A DNA stretch of 64,000 nucleotides from Balaenoptera acutorostrata. Lineage: Eukaryota; Chordata; Mammalia; Artiodactyla; Balaenopteridae. The DNA is taken from contig NC_080073.1 in the NCBI RefSeq assembly GCF_949987535.1, positions 23,928,116 to 23,992,115 of the forward strand. Reading direction: 5' to 3'. Position 1 is the first letter of the stretch, and each line of letters starts with the position of its first letter. Positions 21,005 through 31,185 of the stretch are shown here, piece after piece. Position numbers and translations under genes: made by a program. The notes under the pieces were generated by a model. It did no database searches. It had not been told where the DNA came from and saw only the letters and a program-made list of their open reading frames with translations.

Positions 21005-21255
21005 CATCCTGTCCTAGTTTAAATTCAAGCTCTGCCAGCTAGTAGGTGTGTGATACTGGGTGAGTTTACTTCTCTGCTTCGGTAAGTAAGAAGTAAACTC
21101 ACCCAGTATCACACACCTACTAACTTCACCTTCTTCATCTGTAAAATGGGGTTAATAGTGGTGACCTCAAAGGTTAAATGAGTTGTCACCTGAAAAAATG
21201 CCTAAAATAGTGTCTGGGACATATTAAGCATTAACATCATAATCATCATCATCAC
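21005..21255 (+). repeat. MIR carrying a fold-back duplication
   Basis: MIR text 'CAAGCTCTGCCAGCTAG', 'TGTGTGATACTGGG' runs to 'CTCTGCTTCGGT' and resumes at 'TTCTTCATCTGTAAAATGG'. Between them is an inserted inverted copy of the preceding 34 bases. Confidence 0.75.
21040..21122. repeat. Perfect 34-bp inverted repeat with 15-nt loop
   Basis: The left arm 21040-21073 is exactly the reverse complement of 21089-21122; the loop is CTGCTTCGGTAAGTA. The right arm is extra sequence relative to MIR, so this is a local inverted duplication. Confidence 0.97.
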
Positions 21256-21814
21256 TAAATGTTACATCTGCGAAGGCCAAGGCTTTGGTGAACAATGTTC
21301 ATATCGAAATCTTACCTGAACACATGACCATCTTTCAAAGTTGAAATTGACAGCCGAATGGGCATTTTGTGTGAACAACTGTTAGGGGAACGGATTAGCA
21401 ATACTCTACCCAGTCTTACCAAATTCCACCCTTGTGTAGAGGCACAGCCAGGTGACTGGCACACGCTCTTCCCAGGACATCAGTGGCATGATGCTAGCAG
21501 ACCCATGGCAGGTATGTCACTGGTTCCAGAGAAGCTAATTACAAAAACATGCCTCCCAGTGTTAATGATTCCTCCACACTGAGGTGTGGATCCCGAAGGT
21601 TGGTCTAGCATTGACTACAGCTCTGTTTCATGTATGTTCTTAACTTCGTCCAACCAATACCAGACAGATACCATTAAATTCTCTTTCCACATACTCCCCT
21701 GGTAGGGCAACGTTTCTCAGAGCCTTGCTGTCTTCGTCTTTGTCTTTAAAACCCTGTCTGTTGTCTGAACTTCTATAATGAGGCTCTGTGAAGCATAATG
21801 AGGCTTTGAACTGA
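21256..21814. other. Single-copy noncoding stretch
   Basis: No repeat or gene recognised. Confidence 0.4.
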
Positions 21815-21995
21815 GGCATGTCAGGACCTCAGGCAAGTTCCTTAACCTTACTACGTTCCCTCATCCTTAAAGTGGGGCTCAGGAGACCCCCTTTTATAGA
21901 GTCACTGGGCATAAAGTAACAGTAAAAAGTCTTTAACAAGGCTCTTGGCGTAAGGTAGGTGCTTGATAAAAAGTTGCTGCTGGTTGTAATTCTGT
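21815..21995 (+). repeat. MIR
   Basis: 'CTCAGGCAAGTTCC', 'TTCCCTCATCCTTAAAGTGG', 'GGCGTAAGGTAGGTGCTTG'. Confidence 0.6.
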
Positions 21996-22894
21996 GTGGT
22001 TCACTCTCACCCCTGTTCACTTACTTAACAAAATCAGTATTCTAGAATATTTCAGGGCTTGGTGCAAGTTGATTGCACTGAACTATGATGGATCTCAGCC
22101 AAGTATTATGCTCCCTCTTTATAAACACCTGAGTAATACTTAACTCAAGAAGACAGAGAAAAAGCAATAGGACCCAGGAGAAGTCAGCCAGAACCTATGT
22201 GAATTGTGTATTCAGAGTGGTGCTCCGACAGTCCTGGGGCATAAATCTTAAACTCTGCAGATCTGCTCTTTTTTGAAGACGCCAAGCCCCACAGCTTGAC
22301 AGCCACTTTAATTGGTTGCCAGGTCTCCGTAGGCAAAAGTCATCCTGTGCACGATGAGGTTTCCTGTCTTATGTAAACGTTCCAGAGCTGGGCACCAATG
22401 TGTCTATTTTCAGGCTTTCTGGAAGGAACCAGCCCCTTTCTCTATCTGTCCCCTCTCTGTCCCAGGCAACGGGCTACATACTTCACCCAGCCTTGAGACA
22501 AAAGTGTCAGCAAGAGACACCATCCTAAAAGTATTCCTCTCCATCCCTGGTGTCCTCCTCCTAATGTTTCTCCAAGTAAATAGTACCTGTGGCCCTGTGG
22601 GGAGCCTACAGGATGACTTTGGATGGTACCTAGATAATCTTTTCTTTTGAAGTTCCTTTTAAACTAAATTTTAGATTTTTTTTTAAAATGAAAAACTGAT
22701 CAAAGTCATGCAAATGAATTGTCTTTTATGGCGAGTTAATTTAAAAATCATGTAATTTTAAGAAACTTTCTCTTTTTAAAACAAGTTTATTTCAAGTTTG
22801 AGGATGGTGCATAAAACAGAATTGCAGGCCTAGACGTACTTAGGTTAAATCCAAGATTATAAGCTGGTACTGGCCACCAGGTCAGGCTTGTGGT
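21996..22894. other. Single-copy noncoding stretch
   Basis: No repeat or exon recognised. A 98-codon frame at 22354-22650 has no recognisable domain. Confidence 0.4.
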
Positions 22895-23030
22895 CACTCA
22901 CTCACTCCAGCTTAGACTCTGAGTGAGGCAGGAGCCATTGGAAGGGACTTCTGTCTGTTCTGTCTCAACTATTTAGAATGGTACCTAACCTAGACTAGGT
23001 ATTCAATAAATAGGTGTTGAATGACTGAAT
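22895..23030 (+). repeat. L2 3' end
   Basis: 'AATGGTACCTAACCTAGAC', 'TAGGTATTCAATAAATAGG', 'GTTGAATGACTGAAT' is the L2 3' end in sense. Confidence 0.65.
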
Positions 23031-23034
23031 TTAT

Positions 23035-23130
23035 TTAGTGTTCTCATGTGCGCGGCACGGTGCCAGGAGCTGGGGATTCAAAGATGAAGCTGATAGATAC
23101 CATCTTCGCCTTCCTGTAGCTTATTAAAGG
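23035..23130 (-). repeat. L2 3' end, opposite orientation
   Basis: 'CGGCACGGTGCCAGGAGCTG', 'GGGGATTCAAAGATG', 'CCTTCCTGTAGCTTA' is the reversed L2 3' end. It sits tail to tail with the preceding copy. Confidence 0.6.
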
Positions 23131-23815
23131 ATTCATTCCTGGTTTCCCTTTGACATTCAATTGACTTCTGGATTCTTAAATGCTAGGGCACAGAATGTAA
23201 ATATCTGTCACCTGAATACATCTCTCAGCCTCAGCTTTCTCACACTGACAAAAACAAAGCCTGGAAGCACAGTTCCCAAAACATCCATGATGCTGGTCAT
23301 TCCCTATTCCTACTCAGTCTCAGAATCTCCCCTTTTTCCTTCCAGGAAAAAGCCCCAGATCCTTTTGGCCTCCACCCAGCTCTCCTCCCCCAGGGAAACC
23401 AGGATTCAGCTGACATTCAGCAATGGTGAACACTTGACTTGTTCCCCTGGGGATATGGCATATTAGTCACCCCATAAGCATTTAATTTTATTTAGCCATA
23501 TTTTATAAGCTGGCACATTATCAGAGGTGTCTCCTTCTCTGTTGCCTCAAGTGCCACTGTTTGAATGTACCCGTAATGCCTCTTAATTTTGTCACTCTTT
23601 GCTTCTAGTAAAATGTGGGAATATACAAGGGAAAGCAGAAAAGGCAGGCGCTGGGTGGCTTAGCCTAGAGTGCTTATAGAAACCCTCTCTAGGAAGAAAT
23701 GTGTGCTCCTTCAAGTACCGTGGCTTTCTCGAAGGGGGAGTCCTCTGCTGAACCGCATTGGTACTGCCCGGGGAGTGATTGTGTCGGTCTGGGCGGGGCC
23801 CTGGAATTAGCATTT
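23131..23815. other. Single-copy noncoding stretch
   Basis: A 101-codon frame at 23161-23466 has no known domain. No repeat recognised with confidence. Confidence 0.4.
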
Positions 23816-24610
23816 TAACTTTTCATTGCAGTGTTAATGTACAGAAAAATACAAATAAGTGTCCAGCTCAGTGAATTTGCACACACCCCTGTAATCAGCA
23901 ATATTGCCAGCACCCCCAAAGTGCCTTGTTCCCTTTTTCTTTTAACTTTTTTGGTGTTGTTGTTGAAGTATAGTTGATTTTAAATGTTGTGTTAGTTTCA
24001 GGTGTTCAGCAAAGTGACTCAGTTATACATACATATATATGTGTGTGTGTGTGTGTATGTATATTCTTTTTCAGATTGTTTTCCATTGTAGGTTATTACA
24101 AGATAAGCTAACCCTGTGCTACACAGTAGGTCCTTGTTGTTTATCTATTTTATATATAGTAGTGTGTATCTGTTAATCCCAAACTCTTAATTTATTGCTC
24201 CTTCCACCTCCACCTCGTTCCGTTTGTCACTGCCTCTCTACAACAGTTCCTATTACCTTGACTTATAGCCCATAGATTAGGTTTTGCCAATTTCTATACA
24301 TATAAGTGGAAACATATACTTTTTGGTTTCTGGCTTCTTGTGCTCAGCATTATGATTTGTGAGATTCATCCACGTTGCTGCATGTAGCTGCAGTTTAATC
24401 ATTCTCATTGCTGTATTTTTTTTATTGTGAATATTATCATATTTTTTAGATTTATTCTGAGACTGATGATGGACTATTGGATTGATTTCAATTTGTAGCT
24501 ATTATGAATAATGCTGTTATGAATATTCTAGTAGATGTCTTCTGATGAATATATGTACACATTTCTGTTGGGTATATAACTGGGAGTGGAATTGCTGGGG
24601 CAAATCAGCA
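23816..24610 (-). repeat. Ancient L1 in antisense
   Basis: 'AAGTGTCCAGCTCAGTGAAT' at the left and, after a younger insertion, 'GTGAGATTCATCCACGTTGC', 'TGGGAGTGGAATTGCTGGGG' follow an old reversed L1 (3' UTR, then the end of ORF2). Confidence 0.7.
23943..24205 (-). mobile_element. Younger L1 3' end inside ancient L1
   Basis: 'TGTTGTGTTAGTTTCAGGTG', 'AGTGACTCAGTTATACATAC', 'TCCTTGTTGTTTATC' is the 3' UTR of the artiodactyl/cetacean L1, reversed. Contains (GT)n. Target duplications were not resolved. Confidence 0.65.
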
Positions 24611-24936
24611 TTTTAAACAAGCAACTCCAGTAACACCGACTCATGCTGAAATTTAAGAACCATACAGCTAGACGAACCAGCAAGTACCATTTACCAAGAT
24701 TAATCAGGTTTGAATTGTACTTCAATACAGAAGATTTGAACTGCCCACAAAAACTTTATAGTCTTATTGAAAAACAAACAGACAAAACAAACTAAAAAAA
24801 ACATAGATTCACAGAGCACATATTGAAGAAAAACATTGGAGAGAAAATAACTCAGGCATCCAATCCAGATGCCTGTTCTAGTTTGGAACAATGCACACAT
24901 ACATAAAGCAGAGTTGTATATTGGCTTCCTATAGGA
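24611..24936. other. Single-copy noncoding stretch
   Basis: Short A-rich portion at 24770-24802; nothing else recognised. Confidence 0.4.
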
Positions 24937-24952
24937 AAGACTCTGGGGTTTT

Positions 24953-25812
24953 TTGTTTTTTTTTTTTTTCATATCATACCAAAGTTTATTGATTACGTCA
25001 AACAAAATTTCTGTAATGAAAAAGGCAAGTTGCATTCATAAAAGATGGCATTCACATTCATTATAGAAAGCAAAAACGATGTAAAAACTTGCTGAAGTGA
25101 AAAATGTAATATTGCAGTCCCATTTTGCAAGCTGAAAAATGATTTTGTCAACACTTACATAAAATCTGCATTTATATACTGCATGTTATTAAAAAATTCC
25201 ATCACTAAATTATTATGGATTTTGCAAATTTAGGCTTGTATTTTATACTGTTGCTGGTGTAAATGTGGTAGATATGAAATTTGTGTTTTCAGTTTAGTAG
25301 GTAACATCCTCAAACAGTGGAGAACAGTTGTGAAAACTACAAGGACATTTTGTAGTTCAAAATTATTCAAATGATGGGTATATGATCCTATTATTACATT
25401 TTACCCCTTTCTCTGACACAAAATAAGGTGGTTAGATTGTAGTGATAGGAATACTGGATGGCTTACTTCAAGTTATTCCATCTGCTAACCCCACACTAAC
25501 CAATTTTTTTGCTCACTAATAAAATATCTTTCAAAAAATAAAGTCAGGCCCCTCTCAAGGATCTAGGCCATGATATTACACATCACTGCCATCGTGAATT
25601 TGAGCTGCAGTGTAATATGTAGCTTATTAGACACAACTCTAAATCCCCCTTGTCTTTCTTCCAGGATGCAAGGAATTTTACATGCCACCAGTTATATTTC
25701 CACTACCCTAGGTATTCTGATTATGTCAAATCTCCAATGGTCTGCATTAAGCAAGAATTATAGGGACTGTAAATACAAAGAGCCCACCTTAACTAGAGAG
25801 GCTTGTTTAATG
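24953..25812 (-). pseudogene. Processed retrocopy of an mRNA 3' end (parent unidentified)
   Basis: On the minus strand the segment ends in AATAAA (24985-24990), about 15 nt of spacer, then an A tract (T run 24956-24969 on the plus strand). It is flanked by AAGACTCTGGGGTTTT (24937-24952) and AAGACTCTGGGTTTTG (25813-25828), a target duplication with a one-base indel. No repeat family is recognised inside and no frame is open for more than about 100 codons, so it is probably only the 3' untranslated end of a cellular mRNA, copied by L1 machinery. The parent gene would need a similarity search. An unrecognised SINE or LINE is less likely because of the cleavage signal and lack of known text. Confidence 0.68.
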
Positions 25813-26110
25813 AAGACTCTGGGTTTTGTTTGGCATAAACAATGTTTCAAAAATGAAGAAATGTTATAAAATGTTTATATTTCTGACTTCTCTTCAAAAA
25901 TTAAGCTCCAGCAACACGAGTTCCTTGTTCCTACATGGCAACACTTGTCTGGAGCTGGACAACGACTGTCCCCTTTAGATGAAACATGTGGTTTCCAGGT
26001 ACCACAGTCCCCACCAATCCCTATTGCCTCACTCTGGCCTTCTTCTCTCATTTACATTAGCTGCCTAACTCCTGCAGGCATTTGGCTTCCCAGTCCCTGC
26101 TCTAGAGGAT

Positions 26111-26280
26111 TACAGTAAACATTTTCCTATACAATTTTTGAGGGCTCACAAGAACCCTGCAAGCCATCGAGTGCTTGATAAGATTGTCCCCATTTGGACG
26201 GCTGAGGAAATTGAGGCTCCGAGAATCATTGAACAAAGTTGCATAACTAGCAAGTGGTGGCCTTCTGGGGGCTATTTTGA
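26111..26280 (-). repeat. MIR
   Basis: Reversed MIR: 'GTCCCCATTTGGACGGCTG', 'AGGAAATTGAGGCTCCGAG', 'AACTAGCAAGTGGTGG'. Confidence 0.68.
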
Positions 26281-26439
26281 GAAGTATTTAAAAATCATGT
26301 GTATTTTTTTTTATGTGAAGCAGTGACTTAAATAAATCAAGATATGTGTAATAAGACGTTCATAATAAAGTTCAGAGAATTTTTTTTAAGGCATCAGAGG
26401 AGGGAAAAAGTTCTGTAGAATAAAGTGGTCACAGATGTG

Positions 26440-26600
26440 TTTCCCCCCCGGATGGGGGATCTCATCTGAGTCTTGATGGATGACTGTGAAGAGGAGGCGT
26501 GATGATGGCATTCTGGGCAGCGGCTCAGCTGGAGCACAGGCACAGAGTCAGAAGCAGGCAGATGGGGATGAGGTGGGGATGGTAGACATGAGAGAGACCC
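26440..26600 (-). repeat. L2 fragment
   Basis: 'CTGAGTCTTGATGGATGAC', 'GGCATTCTGGGCAGCGG', 'GGAGCACAGGCACAGAG' follow reversed L2. Confidence 0.5.
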
Positions 26601-26612
26601 AGAGGCATGACG

Positions 26613-26650
26613 GAAATGACTGCTCAGCTGTGTTGCCTTGAGCAAAAGTC
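26613..26650 (+). repeat. MIR, left piece
   Basis: 'GTTGCCTTGAGCAAAAGTC' is MIR core; it continues at 27014 after a SINE. Confidence 0.5.
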
Positions 26651-27013
26651 TTTTTTTTTTTTTAACATGTTTGTTTGTTTGTTTATTTATTTAGGCTACA
26701 TTGGGTCTTCTTTGCTGTGCATGGGCTCTCTCTAGTTGTGGCCAGCGGGAGCTACTCTTCATTGCGGTGCGCGGGCTTCTCATTGCAGTGGCTTCTCTTG
26801 TTGCAGAGCATGGGCTCTAGGCATGCGGGCTTCAGTAGTTGTGGCACATGGGCTCAGTAGTTGTGGCTTGCATGCTCTAGAGCGCAGACTCTGTAGTCGT
26901 GGCGCACGGGCTTAGTTGCTCCATGGCATGTGGGATCTTCCCAGACCAGGGCTCGAACCCGTGTCCCCTGCATTGGCAGGCAGATTCTTAACCACTGCGC
27001 CACCAGGGAAGTC
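26651..27013 (-). mobile_element. CHR-type SINE (long form B)
   Basis: Poly-T then reversed body to 'CACCAGGGAAGTC'. Target duplication CTTGAGCAAAAGTC (26637-26650) and CTTGAGCAAAGGTC (27014-27027), one mismatch. Full length. Confidence 0.93.
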
Positions 27014-27135
27014 CTTGAGCAAAGGTCTTCACCTTTCTGAGTCTCCGGGTCACGTGAAAGTTCTCGACCTCACTAGGTTTTGAGAGGAGTAAAGGAAATT
27101 CTGTAAGCTCAGTTGGTTGTAGTTTATTCATCCTT
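27014..27135 (+). repeat. MIR, right piece
   Basis: 'TTCACCTTTCTGAGTCTCCG' and a decayed 'ACCTCACTAGGTTTTG' continue the interrupted MIR. Confidence 0.5.
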
Positions 27136-27555
27136 GTTCAGATGAATAGCACAGTCCTGACACTGGCAACCACACAAGAAACAATAGCTATTGTGCTCTT
27201 ACCGTCATGCGGTTGATGGTTAGCGTGCTGGAGGGGAGCTTAGAGGGGAGAATGGGGTGACTCCTCAGGGGATCTGACCTGGGAGCCAGCAAGATCTCCA
27301 TCTCGCCACCACGCCCCCTCAACCCTGCCCAAACCCCTCTTCTCCTCAACTGCAGGGAGCAGTTTTTTATTCCATCTGAACTATCTTCCCCAACCTATCT
27401 CTTTAAGTTGTTCTTAAAGTCACTGCCAAGAAGCAGCATCCATTTGGCAAAGACTATGAAGAGAAAATCTTACCTTAGATGCCCCCACTTTAGGTCTGTT
27501 CCCGTCATTAGTGAGGTGGGTGGCTTTGATGCTTAGGAGGTAAGGCAGGAGGTGT
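27136..27555. other. Single-copy noncoding stretch
   Basis: No repeat or gene recognised. Confidence 0.4.
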
Positions 27556-27557
27556 TG

Positions 27558-27782
27558 TGGAATCAGCGTGAGCTCTAGCCTCTGACATGGGTTTCGTTAC
27601 ATGGACACCTGACTATGTGGCCTCGGGCGAGCTGGTCAACCTCTCCAGGTTTCAATCTGCATTATCTGCAAAATGGAAAAAACCATCACCGCTCAGGGTG
27701 ATGGTGAAGGTTCAAGATAAATATACAAAGCGGCTGGCACGTAGTAGGTGCTCAGCTCATTGCCTTTATTGTTGTTCCAGTG
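27558..27782 (+). repeat. MIR
   Basis: 'CTCTAGCCTCTGACATGGG', 'GGCCTCGGGCGAGCTGG', 'TATCTGCAAAATGG', 'GGCTGGCACGTAGTAGGTGC', nearly full length. Confidence 0.75.
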
Positions 27783-27904
27783 CAAGATCTTTATCAGAAG
27801 AGCCTGGGAATTAACTTGTGCTTCATGGGGGATGGGGGGAGGGGTTGACCAGGACACAGAGCACAACATTGTGGACACATTAGGGGCTCAGTCCTCTCAG
27901 TTGA

Positions 27905-28070
27905 CTTCCTAGTCTCAGCTCTGTTGCTATCAAAGCTCTGTGACCTTGAGTAGGTCCCTAAACTCTTTTAGGTCTACACTTCTATAGCCATAAAATAGGG
28001 GACTGGAGGAGGTGACCCTGAATATTCACTCTGCAGCTAACATTTCAAATTCTATATGTCTGTGATTGAC
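27905..28070 (+). repeat. MIR (MIR3-like)
   Basis: 'AGTCTCAGCTCTGTTGC', 'CTGTGACCTTGAGTAGG', 'ATAAAATAGGGGACTGGAGG', ending 'TTCTATATGTCTGTG'. Confidence 0.62.
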
Positions 28071-28440
28071 AGCCGACAGTTTCACATCCTTCTGTTTCTT
28101 GTGTCTGCCCTCAGTCCATTTCTCACACTCTCTCTGGTGGTGACAGATATCATCTCCCTTGCCAATGATAACACCTCAGTCAGGATCCAGCCTAGCAGAG
28201 AAAGCCTGACATCTGTCAGGATCCAGCCTAGTAAAGAAAGCCTGCAGAATACGGTGTGGAGGCTGGCAGGAAGGGTGGCCAAGGCTGCAGTGCTAAAGTG
28301 TTCTTCCCACCGGGTCCTGGTGTCAGGGGCAGATGGGGAGAGAGGCTGCCCAGCAAATGTGGTATGATCTTATCTTCAGACTTCTCTTCAGAGCAAAGAA
28401 TTATCTACCAGGAAGTCTGGTGATGGGGTTTAAGGCCATG
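28071..28440. other. Single-copy stretch with a 36-bp tandem duplication
   Basis: Otherwise featureless; the duplication lies at 28179-28250. Confidence 0.4.
28179..28250. repeat. 36-bp tandem duplication
   Basis: Two units, 28179-28214 and 28215-28250, each starting GTCAGGATCCAGCCTAG and differing at only a few bases. Because 36 is a multiple of three, a plus-strand frame across it shows a 12-residue repeat, but no gene is evident. Confidence 0.92.
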
Positions 28441-29140
28441 TAGGGTGATGTATCCATTAGGGTGTGTTAGGCTACCGGTAACAGAAAAAGAACTAAGGGT
28501 CAATTTTAAAATAAAATTATCTCACCAGTAAGAAGTCAGGACCATTACTGAGGTTTCAGGGTTGTTTTCTAAGACGCCACGATCACTGAGCACGTAGGTG
28601 TTTCTCACATCTTATGTCTACCATCCTCTTTGTATTAATGATACAAAGCTACTGCAACTCCAATCATCACATCTTTCCCTGAGAATGTCCAGAGACCAGA
28701 ACGAAGGGCAGTACTTTCTCATGCATTATATTTATACAGAGATAAAAGTTCTTCTCTCCTAGGCCTCCTCTTGAACTCACAGGCCAGTTTTGCCACCTGA
28801 TAAAGGAAATGGAATTGCCGTGATTTGCTTAGACCAAGATTTCTCAATCATGGTACTAATGACACTTTGGACAAGAGAATTCATTGTTGGGGGGCTGTCT
28901 TACATATTATACGAAGTTTAGACACATCCCTGGCCTCTACCCACTAGATGCCAGTAGTACCCTCCTTGTCTTGATAATCAAAAATGTTTTCAGTAATTGG
29001 CAAATGTCCCTTACACAGCAAAATGGTCCCAGTTGGAAAACCACTGATTTATACTAATCAGCACTCTATCCTCCCTGGGGATGGAGAAGGATCACCTTCC
29101 TGAAACACATAGCAAAGTTGATACCTGACACCATCAGGGT
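28441..29140. repeat. Unassigned mammalian interspersed repeat, split by MER20
   Basis: 'GTAACAGAAAAAGAACTAAG', 'GGAATTGCCGTGATTTGC' and, after the MER20, 'TAATCAGCACTC' and 'GGATCACCTTCCTGAAAC' follow one recognised but unnamed repeat. The same type may occur at 3560-4060. Confidence 0.5.
28835..29046 (+). mobile_element. MER20-type hAT element
   Basis: 'CTGGCCTCTACCCACTAGAT' and 'TTGGCAAATGTCCC' are diagnostic. It ends 'GGAAAACCACTG'. Flanks GCTTAGAC (28827-28834) and ATTTATAC (29047-29054) are a decayed 8-bp target duplication (5 of 8). Confidence 0.82.
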
Positions 29141-29329
29141 CCTGCCAGCAAGGAATAAAGCAGAGGGCTTAAGAGGAGCAGTGGAGGTGAGCCTTGGGTC
29201 TGATGCAGATGAGGAACTGGTAAAAGAACCAAAGGTACCCATTCCAGAAGTGAGCAGATTTCACAGAAGAGACTGGACTCTAATACCAGTATTGATAACA
29301 TTGATCTGTAGATGGAAGGGAGGATGGAG

Positions 29330-29412
29330 TGAACATTTACAGAGGCTCTCCAGTTGTCAGTCCTGTGCTGGACTCTTTATATGGATTTTGCTTTTAACCC
29401 TTAGAGTGCTAC
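29330..29412 (-). repeat. MIR 3' fragment
   Basis: 'GTCAGTCCTGTGCTGGACTC', 'TTTTAACCCTTAGAG' resemble the reversed MIR 3' end. Weak. Confidence 0.4.
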
Positions 29413-29496
29413 AGCGAGAGGCTAAGCTTGGATGGGTTTAACTCTAAGAGGGTTATAAGCAGGATCTGTGGGGTGAACCCTATAGGAGACGGACTC

Positions 29497-29635
29497 ACTT
29501 TTTCTTGTTCCATGGACCCTTTGGCAGTCTGGAGAAACCTAATGGATCTCTTCTCAGGGCAATGTCTTGAACTGCATAAAATAGAATTCAGTACTTAACA
29601 CTTGTTTCAAAAGATTTTAAAAATGCCGATGAGTT
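29497..29635 (+). mobile_element. hAT-type element fragment
   Basis: 'ACTTTTTCTTGTTCCATGG', 'GGCAGTCTGGAGAAACC', 'ACTGCATAAAATAGAATTC' is one end of the element that occurs reversed at 30520-30955. Confidence 0.5.
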
Positions 29636-29639
29636 TCTT

Positions 29640-30085
29640 CTCACGAAGGAAGTAGACACAAGGAGCGGTTGTAGGGATTTCTGCTCCATCTGAGTTTGGA
29701 CCTTTAAAGAAACCCCTCCAGTTGATACATTTTAATTCTTATTTTTATGATTATAAAACTACTGCACACCAACAGCTCCCAGTCAGGGGAACTATGCAAG
29801 AGGAGGGAGAGGAAGCATCAAGGGCAAAATGGGACTAAAAGGAAAAGGCAACCTCTCCTTTCTTATAATCATCTCCCTATGGCGGGCGCTGCTTCAGAGT
29901 GACTCAGAACCTCATAGGAAGCCATCCTGAGGGAGGAGCAGTGGGTCAGGCTCAGGGAGAGATGATGGCCCAGGGCAGGAAGGGTGATCCAAGATGCACT
30001 GCCTGAAAGGAGGTTTAGGATGGGTCCAAAACAAAAAAACAAAACAACAAACAAAAGCAAAAAACTACTGCACTGATTGAAAAAA
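29640..30085. other. Single-copy noncoding stretch
   Basis: No repeat recognised apart from A-rich runs near 30030-30090. Confidence 0.4.
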
Positions 30086-30304
30086 AAAAAGAGAGAGAAT
30101 ATAGAAAAATCTAAAGATTGTTCATGTTCCTATCACCTGGAAATAGTCATTGCTGATTTTAGTTGGTCCTTGCAGACTCGTGCATTTATATACCTATGCA
30201 CAAAAGATATACTTTTCTTATCATAATGGGACATTGCATAATTATTTATAACTGGGTTTTTTTCATTTAGCAGTTCAGGAACATTTCTCTGTGTTAGAAA
30301 ATAG

Positions 30305-30513
30305 TAGTCTAGGTTGGGGACAGCAAACTCTGGCCCAGAAGCCAAATCAGGTCCTCTGCCTGTCTGGGTAAATAAAATTGTTATTGGAACACAACCAACC
30401 CACTTGTTTACACCTTGTCTATGACTGCTTTCCTGATGCACTGGCTGAGAAAGTGTGGCCCCTGAGCTTAAAATACTATTTAGCCCTTTACAGAAAAAGT
30501 TTGGGAATTCATG
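30305..30513. mobile_element. hAT-type nonautonomous element
   Basis: 'GGGGACAGCAAACTCTGGCC', 'AATAAAATTGTTATTGGAAC', 'CTATGACTGCTTTCC', 'CCTTTACAGAAAAAGTTTGG' is a recognised Charlie-like element. Relatives lie at 49895-50205 and 53941-54163. Confidence 0.68.
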
Positions 30514-30519
30514 AGCTAG

Positions 30520-30955
30520 CTCATGGGTTTTAAACCTGACAGTTTATCAATTTGGGTGGGGAAAAAGATTACATCTTTATTTTCACCAGTTCTAATGGAA
30601 ACTTAACCTTTCTTTCAATGATTGATATAAGCAACAAATCACAGTCATGTTAGCAGTACCTGTGAATTTGTCTAGAGCTTGTCACAGACATCTTGTTTAC
30701 CGCTACCTCAAAATTATAACTATTAGATCTACTACTAGATCTTTTTACTTTACACCTTTAAAAAGAAGAATCATATTTACTGACTTATTACCAGAAAAGC
30801 TATATTCTGATAACTTTATTTCCATGTAATGTTCCCTTTGCAGTGCTGTGGGTTCTGTTTTGTACAGTTCAAAACATTATTCTGAGAAGGGACCATCCAT
30901 TAGGTTTCTCTAGACTGCCAAAGGGGTCCATGGAACAAGAAAAAGTTAAGGATTC
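30520..30955 (-). mobile_element. hAT-type element, longer copy
   Basis: Ends 'GGTCCATGGAACAAGAAAAA' then 'GTTAAGGATTCCTG', the mirrored end of the 29497 copy; the other end lies near 'TTTTAAACCTGACAG'. Confidence 0.55.
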
Positions 30956-31044
30956 CTGATCTAGGTAATTTTTAATGGCTGTGTATTATTCCACTGTTAC
31001 TGCTGTTTAATCAACATATTGGCTATATTGGGGTTTCTTTTCAG

Positions 31045-31185
31045 GGTGATAAAATGTTCTAAAATTGATTGTGGTAAAGATTGCTCAACTCTGTGAATAT
31101 ACTAAAAATGATTGAATTGTACACTTTAAATGGATGAAGTATATGGTATATGAATTATACCACAGTGAAGCTTCCCCCCCTCAAA
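31045..31185 (+). repeat. Ancient L1 3' end
   Basis: 'GTGATAAAATGTTCTAAAAT', 'CAACTCTGTGAATATAC', 'ATTGAATTGTACACTTTAAA' is the 3' UTR of an older L1. Confidence 0.7.

Larger units (their letters stand above)
30090..31020 (-). repeat. Ancient L1 in antisense, split by two hAT elements
   Basis: 'GGAACATTTCTCTGTG' (about 30280) joins in order to 'AATTTTTAATGGCTGTG' (about 30970), the reversed end of an old L1 ORF2. The interior is occupied by the two hAT-type elements. Confidence 0.5.

Noticed and set aside
24976..25560. Native 3' UTR of a gene on the minus strand
   Set aside because: A genomic poly-A tract directly after the cleavage signal and flanking duplications show a retrocopy, not a native transcript end.
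25837..26110. Continuation of the retrocopy beyond 25828
   Set aside because: The target duplication closes the insertion at 25813-25828; the following sequence has different character.
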